A stretch of DNA of 18,128 nt from an uncultured Clostridia bacterium (GCA_934167365.1 CAKPKU010000028.1:1-18128); one strand, 5' to 3'. Shown: positions 1-7,092, counted from the stretch's first letter. A program made the numbers and translations. Notes: generated from the letters alone by a model not told the origin.

Positions 1-1
1 A

Positions 2-157
2 AAAAACAGAGAAGTAAGAAAAATGTGCGAAGCAATAGGAAAAAATGTAATAGCTCTTCATAGATCTAAAATAGAATTTTTAACTGTAAAAAACTTAAAA
101 ATAGGGCAGTGGAGGTTTTTAACAGACAATGAAGTTAAAATGTTAAAATTACAATAA
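2..157 (+). CDS. Pseudouridine synthase of RsuA/RluB type, C-terminal end (5' partial)
   Basis: The frame is open from base 2 to a TAA at 155-157 and gives the last 51 residues of a protein that begins before the window. It opens with NREVRKMCEAIG, has VIALHRSKIEF in the middle and ends with GQWRFLTDNEVK. These match the C-terminal pattern of the RsuA/RluB/RluE family: an NRQVRRM helix, then an LxRxxIG strand, then GxWRxLTxxE. Family members isomerise specific uridines of 16S or 23S rRNA during ribosome assembly. The catalytic Asp lies upstream and is not visible, so the rRNA target cannot be told. The gene ends 79 bases before an S1-repeat protein gene that has its own promoter. Family call is fairly sure; the subfamily is not. 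Confidence 0.8.
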   Translation, partial: KNREVRKMCEAIGKNVIALHRSKIEFLTVKNLKIGQWRFLTDNEVKMLKLQ

Positions 158-174
158 CTAAACACAAAAAAGTC

Positions 175-203
175 TTGTAAAACTAATAATTTAATTATAT
201 AAT
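175..203 (+). promoter_or_regulatory. Sigma-A-type promoter for the S1-domain gene
   Basis: TTGTAA at 175-180 and a perfect TATAAT at 198-203 are separated by 17 bases. The likely transcript start near 210 leaves a leader of about 27 bases carrying AAGGAG at 223-228, eight bases before the ATG at 237. Prediction by eye only. Confidence 0.6.
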
Positions 204-236
204 ATTAAAAACACGAAAGATGAAGGAGAATATAAA

Positions 237-1037
237 ATGAGATACCAAAAATTTATTCCAGAAGGATGGCATATAGATAAAAAAACATTAAATTCAAACA
301 TATTAAATAAGGCAATAACTACACAAGAAATACTCGAAGCAAAAGTAGTAAGTTGTGATGAAAATTATAATTTACATGTACAATTTGATAATAATAAATC
401 AGGAATAATACATAGAGATGATATTGAATTAATAAATAATGCAAATGGTACATTTAAGGAAAATATAAGTACAAGCAAAATAAACAAATATGTACAATTT
501 AAAGTAAAAGGAATAGATGAATCAAATAATTATATTTTGTCAAGGAAAGATGTAGAACAAGATGCAATAAATTGGATAAAAAACGAAGTAAAAGAAGGAA
601 CTGTTTTAAAAGGAATAGTAAAAAGTATACAACCATATGGAGCATTTGTCGAAATAGGTGGTGGAGTAGTTGGTTTATTGCATATTGAAGATATGTCAAT
701 AGCAAGAATTAAAAGCCCAAAAGAAAGAGTTAGGGTTGGACAAAAGATAAATATTATGATAAAATCAATAGATAGAAATCAAGAAAAAATAATATTGACA
801 TACAAAGAGCTACTTGGATCTTGGGAAGAAAATATAAATGGAATAGAAGAAGGCACAACAATAGTAGGAAAAGCAAGAGAAGTAGAAAAGTCCAAAAATG
901 GAATATTTATAGAGCTAAAACCAAATTTAGTGGGATTAGCAGAATATAAAGAAGGCATTGAATATGGACAAAATGTTAATGTTTATGTTAAAAAAATTAT
1001 ACCAGAGAAAAAGAAAATAAAATTAATAATTGTATAA
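237..1037 (+). CDS. S1 RNA-binding domain protein with three S1 repeats
   Basis: This 266-residue cytoplasmic protein is built almost entirely of S1 (OB-fold) repeats. The first, residues about 31-103, is degenerate. The second, about 117-189, is canonical: EGTVLKGIVKSIQPYGAFVEI followed by GLLHIEDMS and VGQKINIMIKSID. The third, about 204-265, is shorter and ends the protein (GTTIVGKAREVEK, GIFIEL, GLAEY). S1 repeats bind single-stranded RNA, and short S1-repeat proteins in Firmicutes are commonly annotated as ribosomal protein S1-like. Four to six repeats are usual for true S1, so this is a short relative rather than the standard ribosomal protein. Start at ATG 237 is supported by AAGGAG at an eight-base spacing. 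The next gene begins 19 bases after its stop with no terminator between, so the two are probably co-transcribed. RNA target unknown. Confidence 0.82.
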   Translation: MRYQKFIPEGWHIDKKTLNSNILNKAITTQEILEAKVVSCDENYNLHVQFDNNKSGIIHRDDIELINNANGTFKENISTSKINKYVQFKVKGIDESNNYILSRKDVEQDAINWIKNEVKEGTVLKGIVKSIQPYGAFVEIGGGVVGLLHIEDMSIARIKSPKERVRVGQKINIMIKSIDRNQEKIILTYKELLGSWEENINGIEEGTTIVGKAREVEKSKNGIFIELKPNLVGLAEYKEGIEYGQNVNVYVKKIIPEKKKIKLIIV

Positions 1038-1056
1038 ATTTTAGGAGGTAAGAAAA

Positions 1057-1995
1057 TTGGTTAATGATAATGAAATTAAGGCAGTAACATCACCATTTGC
1101 AATTAGAGAAGGTGAAATAAAAGTATTCGATGGAAAAGACGGATACGTTTCTATGAATCAAATTATTCAAAGAATTAATTTAGGACATATTAATGATATT
1201 CATTTTAAAATTTTATCATTAGTAAATGAATTTGAATTTATAACATCAAGACAATTATTTCAATTATTAGAAATAAATGGATTTGATGTAAAATCTCAAG
1301 ATAAACTAAATGGAAAACTTGATCAATTAGTAAAAGCAAAAATATTAACAAGATATTATTTTAATTCAGATGATGGAAAAGGAATTTATAGAATATATTG
1401 CCTAGAAAAAATGGGAAAATATTTATTAAATTCAAGAGGAGAAGAATGTAAGTGGCAACCAACAGATAATACAAAACCAGTTGCAATGATTAAAAAAAGA
1501 TTAGCTGGAAATCAAGTAATAATAGCATATTTAAGAAAGGTTACAGCATTTGATAGTTACACTCCAAAGCCTTCAATTACAGCAAAAACTCTATCAAAAA
1601 CTTTTAAAGCAACAGGAGGAGCTATTAAGTTAAGTAAAAATGATAAATCAATAGATTTTGTATTTGAAGTTATTAGAAGAGAAGATGATTGGCAAAAAAA
1701 ATTAGTTGATAAAATGAAGTTTTATAAAGATTTTTATGAAAACTTTGTTCCAAATGATTCAGGATTCAAAAGTATGCCACAATTAATAATTGTATGTGAA
1801 GATGATAAGCATATGGCAGAAACATTTAAAACAATAGTATTAAATGATGTAACAATTAGTAAAATAAAATTATATTTCACAACAGATCTTAAACAAAATG
1901 ATGAAAGTCTAGATGAATCATTATATGAATTTGTTATAAATGAGGAAACTGGAAAATATAAGATGAAAAAGACAAAAATAAAATTATTAGATTAA
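1057..1995 (+). CDS. Replication-relaxation-like winged-helix protein
   Basis: The start is TTG at 1057, set by AGGAGG at 1043-1048 with eight bases of spacing. The 312-residue product is soluble. Residues about 44-122 look like a winged helix: HFKILSLVNEFEFITSRQL, a recognition-helix stretch ending VKAKILTRYYF, then a wing with GIYRIYCLEKMGKYLL. Residues about 198-262 resemble the C-terminal part of the replication-relaxation family: IDFVFEV (Asp200, Glu204), then a basic helix KKLVDKMKFYKDFYE, then a strand PQLIIVCEDD. That arrangement is reminiscent of a PD-(D/E)xK fold, but this is inference. The family is known mostly from plasmids and integrative conjugative elements, often near VirD4/TraG genes, and just such a gene lies convergent downstream. 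No relaxase or integrase is nearby. Strong terminator at 2005-2057. The function here is not known. Confidence 0.6.
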   Translation: MVNDNEIKAVTSPFAIREGEIKVFDGKDGYVSMNQIIQRINLGHINDIHFKILSLVNEFEFITSRQLFQLLEINGFDVKSQDKLNGKLDQLVKAKILTRYYFNSDDGKGIYRIYCLEKMGKYLLNSRGEECKWQPTDNTKPVAMIKKRLAGNQVIIAYLRKVTAFDSYTPKPSITAKTLSKTFKATGGAIKLSKNDKSIDFVFEVIRREDDWQKKLVDKMKFYKDFYENFVPNDSGFKSMPQLIIVCEDDKHMAETFKTIVLNDVTISKIKLYFTTDLKQNDESLDESLYEFVINEETGKYKMKKTKIKLLD

Positions 1996-2004
1996 AATAT
2001 AATT

Positions 2005-2057
2005 AAATAAAAAAATAGAAAAGAAAGTTTTGACTTTTCTTTTCTATTTTTTTATTT
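2005..2057 (+). terminator. Rho-independent terminator after the relaxation-like gene
   Basis: The left arm 2005-2027 and right arm 2034-2057 are complementary over 23 bp with one bulged T and a six-base loop (TTTTGA). The stem is almost all A-T; its right arm supplies the T-run. It starts ten bases after the stop at 1995. Because the arms mirror each other it could work in both directions. Confidence 0.75.
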
Positions 2058-2180
2058 GAGTGCGACAAGGCGATTATTTGGTTAATTGATGATTTATATA
2101 ATGATCGTATAAATCATGGATGCAAAGCCATTTACGACTTAAAGAGCATAACTTTTTTGAAAAAAATAATTTTCAATTAA
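2058..2180 (+). other. Open 40-codon stretch without a start; possible gene remnant
   Basis: Between the two terminators there is no complete gene. The plus frame from GAG at 2058 to TAA at 2178-2180 is open for 40 codons and reads like protein, for example ECDKAIIWLIDDLYND and KAIYDLKSITFLKKI. It has no ATG, GTG or TTG near its beginning and no ribosome binding site, and its upstream end runs into the terminator. The opposite strand is also open over part of this stretch. The stretch is visibly less AT-rich than ordinary intergenic sequence here. It could be a decayed gene fragment, a structured RNA or chance. I recognise no family. Confidence 0.3.
2089..2117. repeat. Perfect 10-bp inverted repeat between relaxation and coupling genes
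   Basis: ATGATTTATA at 2089-2098 and TATAAATCAT at 2108-2117 are exact reverse complements around a nine-base loop, TAATGATCG. There is no following T-run, so it is not a terminator. It is followed at once by GGATGCAAAGCC (2118-2129). It could be a protein-binding site, an RNA hairpin or a transfer-origin-like element; the sequence alone does not decide. Confidence 0.55.
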
Positions 2181-2267
2181 TAATCTTCTATCATATATAG
2201 AATTTGAGTCAAAAAAGAACTATTAATTAATTGGTTATTTCATATATATAACTGACATGTTGTACAT

Positions 2268-2296
2268 AAAAAAAGAAAGCTTTTTGGCTTTCTTTT
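2268..2296 (-). terminator. Rho-independent terminator of the coupling-ATPase gene
   Basis: Arms AAAGAAAGC (2272-2280) and GCTTTCTTT (2287-2295) pair perfectly around a six-base loop. Read on the minus strand the stem is followed by a run of seven T (A-run 2268-2274 on plus, partly in the stem). It overlaps the stop codon of the gene ending at 2295. Confidence 0.75.
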
Positions 2297-4661
2297 AATT
2301 ATTATTAGGTTTTCTTTTATTTTTATTTAAATTAATAATAGCAGTACCTTCTTCTGCATTATCAAATAAAGAGCTATCAGTTGATGATGAACGAATAGGA
2401 TCTAATTCATCTTCTGTATCATCATCATTAACAAAAGTAGGAATTGTATTTTTCTTGGTATTCTTTTTTGATGTTTTTGAAGGTTCATCAGACATTCCAT
2501 TAGTAAATTTAGTAAAGTTTAATTTTATATCATTTTGCTCTTCTTTGTATTTTGCATCCATAAAATTAAGAATACCTTGACCAACAACATTTTTCCCACT
2601 AGTATCTTTAATTTTATACAAGCAATTTTTAAATGAAACTTCTTGAATTTTTCCAGCGGTATATTTTTCTTTTTTGTTAGGTTTTATTCCACCTAAAGTA
2701 GTTGAATATTCACCTTTTACAGTATCATAACTTTGACTAAATGCCCACTCATTTTTCTCTCCAAGTTCTTTTGACCACCATGCATTATCTTCTGGTTCAT
2801 TATTACCGAATACTATTTTATTAGCACAGTTGGCAATAATTGTTTTTCTATGTTTTTTATTATTAGCATTTAATTGATCTAAATTTTGAACTGATATTAC
2901 AGTACCAACACGGTATTTTCTATATAAAGTAAATATTGGTTCTGTTGATGTATCAATAAAATCTGCAAATTCATCAATATATAAAAAGTGAGGTATTCGT
3001 GTTGCTTCAGTTCCTGGTCTTTTTAAAATAGCATATTGCATTGATAAAATAAAGAATAATCCAAAGGCTGTATGAGCAGAAGCTCCCAAATCTCCACGTC
3101 GTGTGCAAACAAATGTAAATTCGCCATTTGATAAAGCATTATCAAAGTTAATATTATTAGTACGTTTACACAAAACATTACGAATTCCAGGATATCTTAA
3201 TAAGTTGTCTAATTGTGTAGCTGCTGATGATATATATTTTTCAGTATCAAGGCGAGATGTACTATTTGAGTAAAAGTTCTTTTTAAAGTAAGTTAATAAT
3301 ATGTTGAACTTTTGAGAAAGCTCTTCATCTTTTTCCATTTCAGTACACATATTTTCTATAATTGAAAAATCGTTAAAAGCTTTTAGCATATCTTCTAAAT
3401 TTGGTAGTTCATTATCATGTAATCTAGGATACATAACTTTTAGCAATATTGATAAATTTTCAATAGCTTGAGTTGCAAAACTTGATTGCATTCCTAAGGT
3501 CATATCCATATTTGGCATAACAGATACATTCAAACTTTTTAAAACTGTTGAAATAATTATTGATGTTTGAAGTGGGTTATCATATGCAAATGGATTTAAA
3601 CCAAGTGAATCTACTGAATTAGGATCTATAAGATTAGTTTTTACATGGTAATTTTTTGCAACTTTTAACATATGAGAGATTGATTCAAAATCAGGTGAAA
3701 TATATGTTAATCCTAAATCTTTATAGACTATTTTTTTATCATTAGATCCACAAATCATTTTTTTCATACAAGCTTTATAATTAGCGCTTTTTGATTGATT
3801 AGGTGTTATCATATTTAATGTAAAGTTTTCATTTATATAATCATTGTCATAGGGACAATTTAAATTAGCAAGTCCAGCCTTTAAAGCTGCAAATCCATAT
3901 TCTTTAGCTGTTTTTTTGAAAAAGTGTTTCTTTTCAATATCTCTAGCAATCATTGGTTCAAAGATTAATGAAGTTTTTCCTGAACCAGATACACCAACAA
4001 CTAACATTGATTCAAAACGTTTATTTTCGCTTAATTTTACAGTCTTTCCAGATCTTTTATCTTTACATAGCTCTATTTCGCAACTATATTGTCCAACACC
4101 TGTAGTTGAACTAGGTGTCAATTTTATACCTTTATACATATAAATAGATTCGAGAATTTTTGGAGTATCATTTACTGTTGTCATTAACCATTTTATAACA
4201 GGATAAAATGTTGTTAATGGGAAGTATAATGATATTCCGCGAAAGGCTGGTGCAATTAAACTTGAAAATTCAGTGGCTATTTTAGGGTAGGCTGGTGATG
4301 ACATCATAAGTAACCAACAACCTCCATTTACACCTTGTGTTACCATTGAAATTACTAATGTATATAATGATATTATATACAAATAGAAGAAAGATACTTT
4401 TACATTGTCTGAATTTGCAAATTTTGAACTACATGAAAATAGGAATGCAAAAATGGGGCAAGCAAATGCAAGTGCATATTGTATCGGTCCCCAATAAGAG
4501 CTTCCTATACCTGTAAAAATCATAATTATAATTTCTGAGACTCTGTCTATTACTAAATATATTGTTATTAAAGTTAATATATATGTCACAAATGTATTTC
4601 TATCGGTTTTTAACATTTTTAAAAACTTGTCAATTATTTTCAAACTTTTCACCACTTTCAA
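2295..4661 (-). CDS. VirD4/TraG-type coupling ATPase (conjugative DNA transfer family)
   Basis: This 788-residue membrane-anchored P-loop ATPase resembles the type IV secretion coupling proteins that feed DNA-protein complexes to a transfer channel. The N-terminal 160 residues hold about four membrane segments (around 23-50, 58-78, 89-108, 137-160). The Walker A motif GVSGSGKT is at 223-230 and Walker B FLYIDEF at 559-565, followed by the family's VGTVISVQNLDQLN (585-598). NLIDPNSVDSLGLNPF (343-358) corresponds to the family's strand after the P-loop, but about 80 extra residues intervene. The last 70 residues are charged, polar and probably disordered. TTG 4661 gives the longest form but has a weak ribosome binding site; TTG 4643, preceded by AAAGTGGTG six bases away, is an equally good start (782 residues). 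It is transcribed alone, with its own promoter and terminator. No other transfer gene is in view, so the role is open. Confidence 0.82.
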   Translation of the reverse strand: MKVVKSLKIIDKFLKMLKTDRNTFVTYILTLITIYLVIDRVSEIIIMIFTGIGSSYWGPIQYALAFACPIFAFLFSCSSKFANSDNVKVSFFYLYIISLYTLVISMVTQGVNGGCWLLMMSSPAYPKIATEFSSLIAPAFRGISLYFPLTTFYPVIKWLMTTVNDTPKILESIYMYKGIKLTPSSTTGVGQYSCEIELCKDKRSGKTVKLSENKRFESMLVVGVSGSGKTSLIFEPMIARDIEKKHFFKKTAKEYGFAALKAGLANLNCPYDNDYINENFTLNMITPNQSKSANYKACMKKMICGSNDKKIVYKDLGLTYISPDFESISHMLKVAKNYHVKTNLIDPNSVDSLGLNPFAYDNPLQTSIIISTVLKSLNVSVMPNMDMTLGMQSSFATQAIENLSILLKVMYPRLHDNELPNLEDMLKAFNDFSIIENMCTEMEKDEELSQKFNILLTYFKKNFYSNSTSRLDTEKYISSAATQLDNLLRYPGIRNVLCKRTNNINFDNALSNGEFTFVCTRRGDLGASAHTAFGLFFILSMQYAILKRPGTEATRIPHFLYIDEFADFIDTSTEPIFTLYRKYRVGTVISVQNLDQLNANNKKHRKTIIANCANKIVFGNNEPEDNAWWSKELGEKNEWAFSQSYDTVKGEYSTTLGGIKPNKKEKYTAGKIQEVSFKNCLYKIKDTSGKNVVGQGILNFMDAKYKEEQNDIKLNFTKFTNGMSDEPSKTSKKNTKKNTIPTFVNDDDTEDELDPIRSSSTDSSLFDNAEEGTAIINLNKNKRKPNNN

Positions 4662-4681
4662 AAATTAAATATTACCACTAT

Positions 4682-4710
4682 ATTATCCTATAAATTGGGC
4701 AAAATTTCAA
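4682..4710 (-). promoter_or_regulatory. Promoter of the coupling-ATPase gene
   Basis: On the minus strand TTGAAA (4710-4705) and GATAAT (4687-4682) are separated by exactly 17 bases. The transcript would start near 4675. That leaves only about 14 bases before TTG 4661 but about 32 before TTG 4643, which favours the shorter protein. Confidence 0.6.
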
Positions 4711-4725
4711 GAGTTTTGTAATAAT

Positions 4726-4753
4726 TTGTTAATAAAATGTAACATAATATAAG
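4726..4753 (+). promoter_or_regulatory. Possible promoter of the flippase gene
   Basis: TTGTTA (4726-4731) and TATAAG (4748-4753) lie 16 bases apart in the divergent gap. A TATAAT at 4794-4799 also exists but has no -35 at a normal distance. Low certainty in such AT-rich sequence. Confidence 0.3.
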
Positions 4754-4826
4754 AAAAAAATTTTTTTGTAATAATAATAAAAATATCAATGAATATAATT
4801 AAATAATTTAAATAAGGTGGATGAGT

Positions 4827-6377
4827 ATGAAACAAAAAAAGAAATTATTTAATGGTGTAATTGCATTGATATTAGCACAAGGAATAGTAAAAATTTTAGG
4901 ATTTGTATATAAAATATATTTGGCAAATAAAGAAGGTTTTGGAGATATAGGTAATGCAATTTATAATTCAGGGTATCAAATATATGCTTTACTATTAACA
5001 ATATCTGCAATTGGTGTTCCAAATGCAATTGCAAAATTGGTAGCAGAGCAAAGATATTCATATGATAAAGTGGAAATTGCAAAAATTCTGAAAACATCAG
5101 TAATAATTTTTGCGGTAATAGGAAGCTTTATGACTGCTTTATTAATAATTGGCTCAAAATATATAGCTAATAATTTATTAAATATACCAGAAGCAACATA
5201 TTCTATAATTGCATTGGCACCAGCAATTTTTAATGTATGTATTTTATCTGTGTATAGAGGATACTTTAATGGAATGAATAAAATAGATATTACAGCAAAA
5301 TCACAAACCATAGAGCAGTTCTTAAAAACAGTTTTTACAATAGTTCTAGTAGAAATATTTTTTCTAATTAGCAATGCAAACACAGTTGTTATGGCAACTG
5401 TTGCAAATTTGGCTACAACTTTTGCTACTTTATGTGGTTTAATATATTTGTATAGAAAAAATGATGGAAATATAAAAGTAAAGTTTGAAAAAAAATATAT
5501 AAGTAGAATTTTAAAAGTTTCTATACCAATATCATTGAGTTCAATATTAGCTTCATTAAATAGAAATATAGATTCTATAACTGTTGTAAGATTTTTAAAA
5601 AAATCTTTGTCAGAAAGTGAAGCTAAAATACAATATGGAATTTTAAGTGGAAAAGTCGATGTAATTTCTTCTGCTCCTGTCTCATTTGTAGTTGCAATTG
5701 CAACTACTATAATACCTAAAATAGCAGGTTTAAAAAATAAAAAAGATATAAATGAAATAGCAAGAAAATATATAATAATAACAGTATTACTAATAATGCC
5801 ATGTGTAATTGCATTAATAGGATTTTCAGGTCAGATATTACAAGTATTATTTGGTAGCTCTAGAGGAAAAGAGCTATTAGTAATAAGTGCTATTTCTTTA
5901 TTTTTTATATCAATAGAACAAATTGTTCATGCAATTTTGCAGGGAATAGGAAAAGTATTTATACCAACAATTGCTTTAAGTATAGGTGTAATAATAAAAA
6001 CAATATTGAATATTAAGTTAATAGGATCTACAAATATATATATAGGAGGAATAAAAGGAACATGCATAGCGACAATGATTTGTCATATTGTAGCTTGTAC
6101 AATAAGTTTTTCATGTATGGCAAGATTTTTGAAAATAAAGTTTAATTTTTTTAAATATATCTTGAAACCATTGATATCATCATGTATAATGCTTTTGAGC
6201 TTATATTCTATATATTTTTTATTAATAGGAATAATAATGGAAAATATAGCTATAATATTAGCGATAGGAGTAGCCGTAATAATGTATGTAATATCAATCT
6301 TTTCTTTAAAAATATTAGATAAAGAAGATATTTTATCTATACCAATATTTAATAAGTTATTTTTTAGAAAAAAATAA
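4827..6377 (+). CDS. MATE/MVF-superfamily lipid-linked saccharide flippase (SpoVB/MurJ-like)
   Basis: This 516-residue protein is hydrophobic throughout, with roughly 14 membrane helices. Its N-terminus, with AQGIVKILGFVYKIYLA, then GYQIYALLLTISAIGVPNAI and AKLVAEQ, is typical of the SpoVB/YtgP/MurJ branch of polysaccharide exporters. These proteins flip undecaprenyl-linked precursors such as lipid II across the plasma membrane for wall or cortex synthesis. I chose ATG 4827 over the in-frame ATG 4821. The AAGGTGG at 4814-4820 abuts 4821, leaving no room, but sits six bases before 4827. The charged loop around KKYISRILKVSIPISLSS and the late segments fit the family's two-lobed layout. It is divergent from the coupling-ATPase gene. 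No terminator follows it before HU. Whether it serves vegetative wall synthesis (MurJ role) or sporulation (SpoVB role) cannot be read from sequence. Confidence 0.85.
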   Translation: MKQKKKLFNGVIALILAQGIVKILGFVYKIYLANKEGFGDIGNAIYNSGYQIYALLLTISAIGVPNAIAKLVAEQRYSYDKVEIAKILKTSVIIFAVIGSFMTALLIIGSKYIANNLLNIPEATYSIIALAPAIFNVCILSVYRGYFNGMNKIDITAKSQTIEQFLKTVFTIVLVEIFFLISNANTVVMATVANLATTFATLCGLIYLYRKNDGNIKVKFEKKYISRILKVSIPISLSSILASLNRNIDSITVVRFLKKSLSESEAKIQYGILSGKVDVISSAPVSFVVAIATTIIPKIAGLKNKKDINEIARKYIIITVLLIMPCVIALIGFSGQILQVLFGSSRGKELLVISAISLFFISIEQIVHAILQGIGKVFIPTIALSIGVIIKTILNIKLIGSTNIYIGGIKGTCIATMICHIVACTISFSCMARFLKIKFNFFKYILKPLISSCIMLLSLYSIYFLLIGIIMENIAIILAIGVAVIMYVISIFSLKILDKEDILSIPIFNKLFFRKK

Positions 6378-6423
6378 AAAAATATAAGAAAAAACAAGGA
6401 AAAAAGAAGGATTTTGCATAATT

Positions 6424-6452
6424 TTGGCGAATAATCATTATAGTAGTTTATA
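6424..6452 (+). promoter_or_regulatory. Possible promoter of the HU gene
   Basis: TTGGCG (6424-6429) and TTTATA (6447-6452) have 17-base spacing, with TATAGT at 6439-6444 as a competing -10. A leader of about 55 bases ends in AGGAGGT (6501-6507), nine bases before the ATG at 6516. HU is normally abundant, so a promoter of its own is expected, but this one is weak by consensus. Confidence 0.3.
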
Positions 6453-6515
6453 AATCTGCATTAGACCGGAGTTATAAAGTACATAATATGAAATTCTAAT
6501 AGGAGGTAATTAATA

Positions 6516-6791
6516 ATGAACAAATCTGAGTTAATTGCGGCAGTAGCTGCTAAAACAGGAGAAACAAAGAAAAATGCAGAGGCATCAATCAATGCAATGA
6601 TCGACGTAATAGTTGAAACATTAGCAAGTGGAGATAAAATCCAATTTGTTGGATTCGGATCTTTTGAAGTAAGAGAAAGAGCTGCAAGAAAAGGAAGAAA
6701 TCCACAAACAGGTAAAGAAATGAAAATAGCTGCTAAAAAAGCACCTGTATTCAAAGCTGGAAAAGCATTAAAAGATGCTGTTAATGGATAA
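6516..6791 (+). CDS. hup: HU family DNA-binding protein
   Basis: This is a complete 91-residue HU, the usual length. It is the small histone-like protein that dimerises, bends DNA and compacts the nucleoid. It opens with MNKSELIAAVAAKTGETKKNAE, the helical dimerisation region. VGFGSFEVRERAARKGRNPQ (residues 45-64) contains the conserved GFGSF turn and the DNA-binding arm with the intercalating proline at 63. AAKKAPVFKAGKALKDAV ends the protein as in the family. IHF would normally be longer and comes in two subunits, so HU is the firm call. The ribosome binding site is a perfect AGGAGGT. Codon use is visibly less extreme than in neighbouring genes, as expected of a highly expressed gene. It is followed by a strong terminator and appears to be a single-gene unit. 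Confidence 0.96.
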   Translation: MNKSELIAAVAAKTGETKKNAEASINAMIDVIVETLASGDKIQFVGFGSFEVRERAARKGRNPQTGKEMKIAAKKAPVFKAGKALKDAVNG

Positions 6792-6830
6792 TAATTAATT
6801 TGAAATTTATATATAAATATGAATTCATAT

Positions 6831-6861
6831 AAAAAGCGTAACGAAAGTTATGCTTTTTTTT
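6831..6861 (+). terminator. Rho-independent terminator of the HU gene
   Basis: AAAAGCGTAAC (6832-6842) and GTTATGCTTTT (6847-6857) pair around a GAAA tetraloop (GNRA type) with one G-T wobble, and the T-run extends to 6861. It starts about 40 bases after the HU stop. Confidence 0.85.
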
Positions 6862-6894
6862 ATACTATAATATAGAATAGATAAAAAATACTAA

Positions 6895-6948
6895 ACATAA
6901 ATTAGTTCATAAATTTATGTAGTGAAAAAAATAATACTTTTGTATTAT
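6895..6948. repeat. Two short inverted repeats in a 300-base gene-free gap
   Basis: The gap 6792-7092 holds the HU terminator, the promoter at 7033-7061 and these two repeats; I see no gene in it. ACATAAATT (6895-6903) pairs with AATTTATGT (6912-6920) over 9 bp. ATAATAC (6931-6937) pairs with GTATTAT (6942-6948) around TTTT. Both are pure A-T apart from single C/G pairs, so chance is possible. They could be operators for the hydrolase promoter about 90 bases downstream. Confidence 0.35.
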
Positions 6949-7032
6949 GCATAATATAAAGAAAATTAAATAAAACAAACATAACAATAACTTGCTGTAA
7001 AAAGACAAAAAAGAAAATATATTAGGAAAAAA

Positions 7033-7061
7033 TTGACTTTTTTGGAAAATTAATGTATACT
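7033..7061 (+). promoter_or_regulatory. Strong sigma-A-type promoter of the hydrolase-comEC-bofC run
   Basis: TTGACT (7033-7038) and TATACT (7056-7061) are each one base from consensus-like forms, with exactly 17 bases between. Transcription would start near 7068, giving a leader of about 25 bases with AAGGAG at 7078-7083. Confidence 0.7.
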
Positions 7062-7092
7062 AATAACAATTTCTAAAAAGGAGAATGTGAAA

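Noticed and set aside
4821..4826. ATG 4821 as the flippase start
   Set aside because: The AAGGTGG motif ends at 4820, so there is no spacing. ATG 4827 has a six-base spacing in the same frame.
4976..5383. Minus-strand open frame of 135 codons inside the flippase gene
   Set aside because: It is antisense to a well-supported gene, has no ribosome binding site and no family resemblance. Long antisense frames arise easily opposite biased AT-rich codons.
7087..7092. GTG 7087 as the start of the NlpC/P60 hydrolase
   Set aside because: It is only three bases after AAGGAG. ATG 7093 has nine bases and leaves the signal peptide unchanged.
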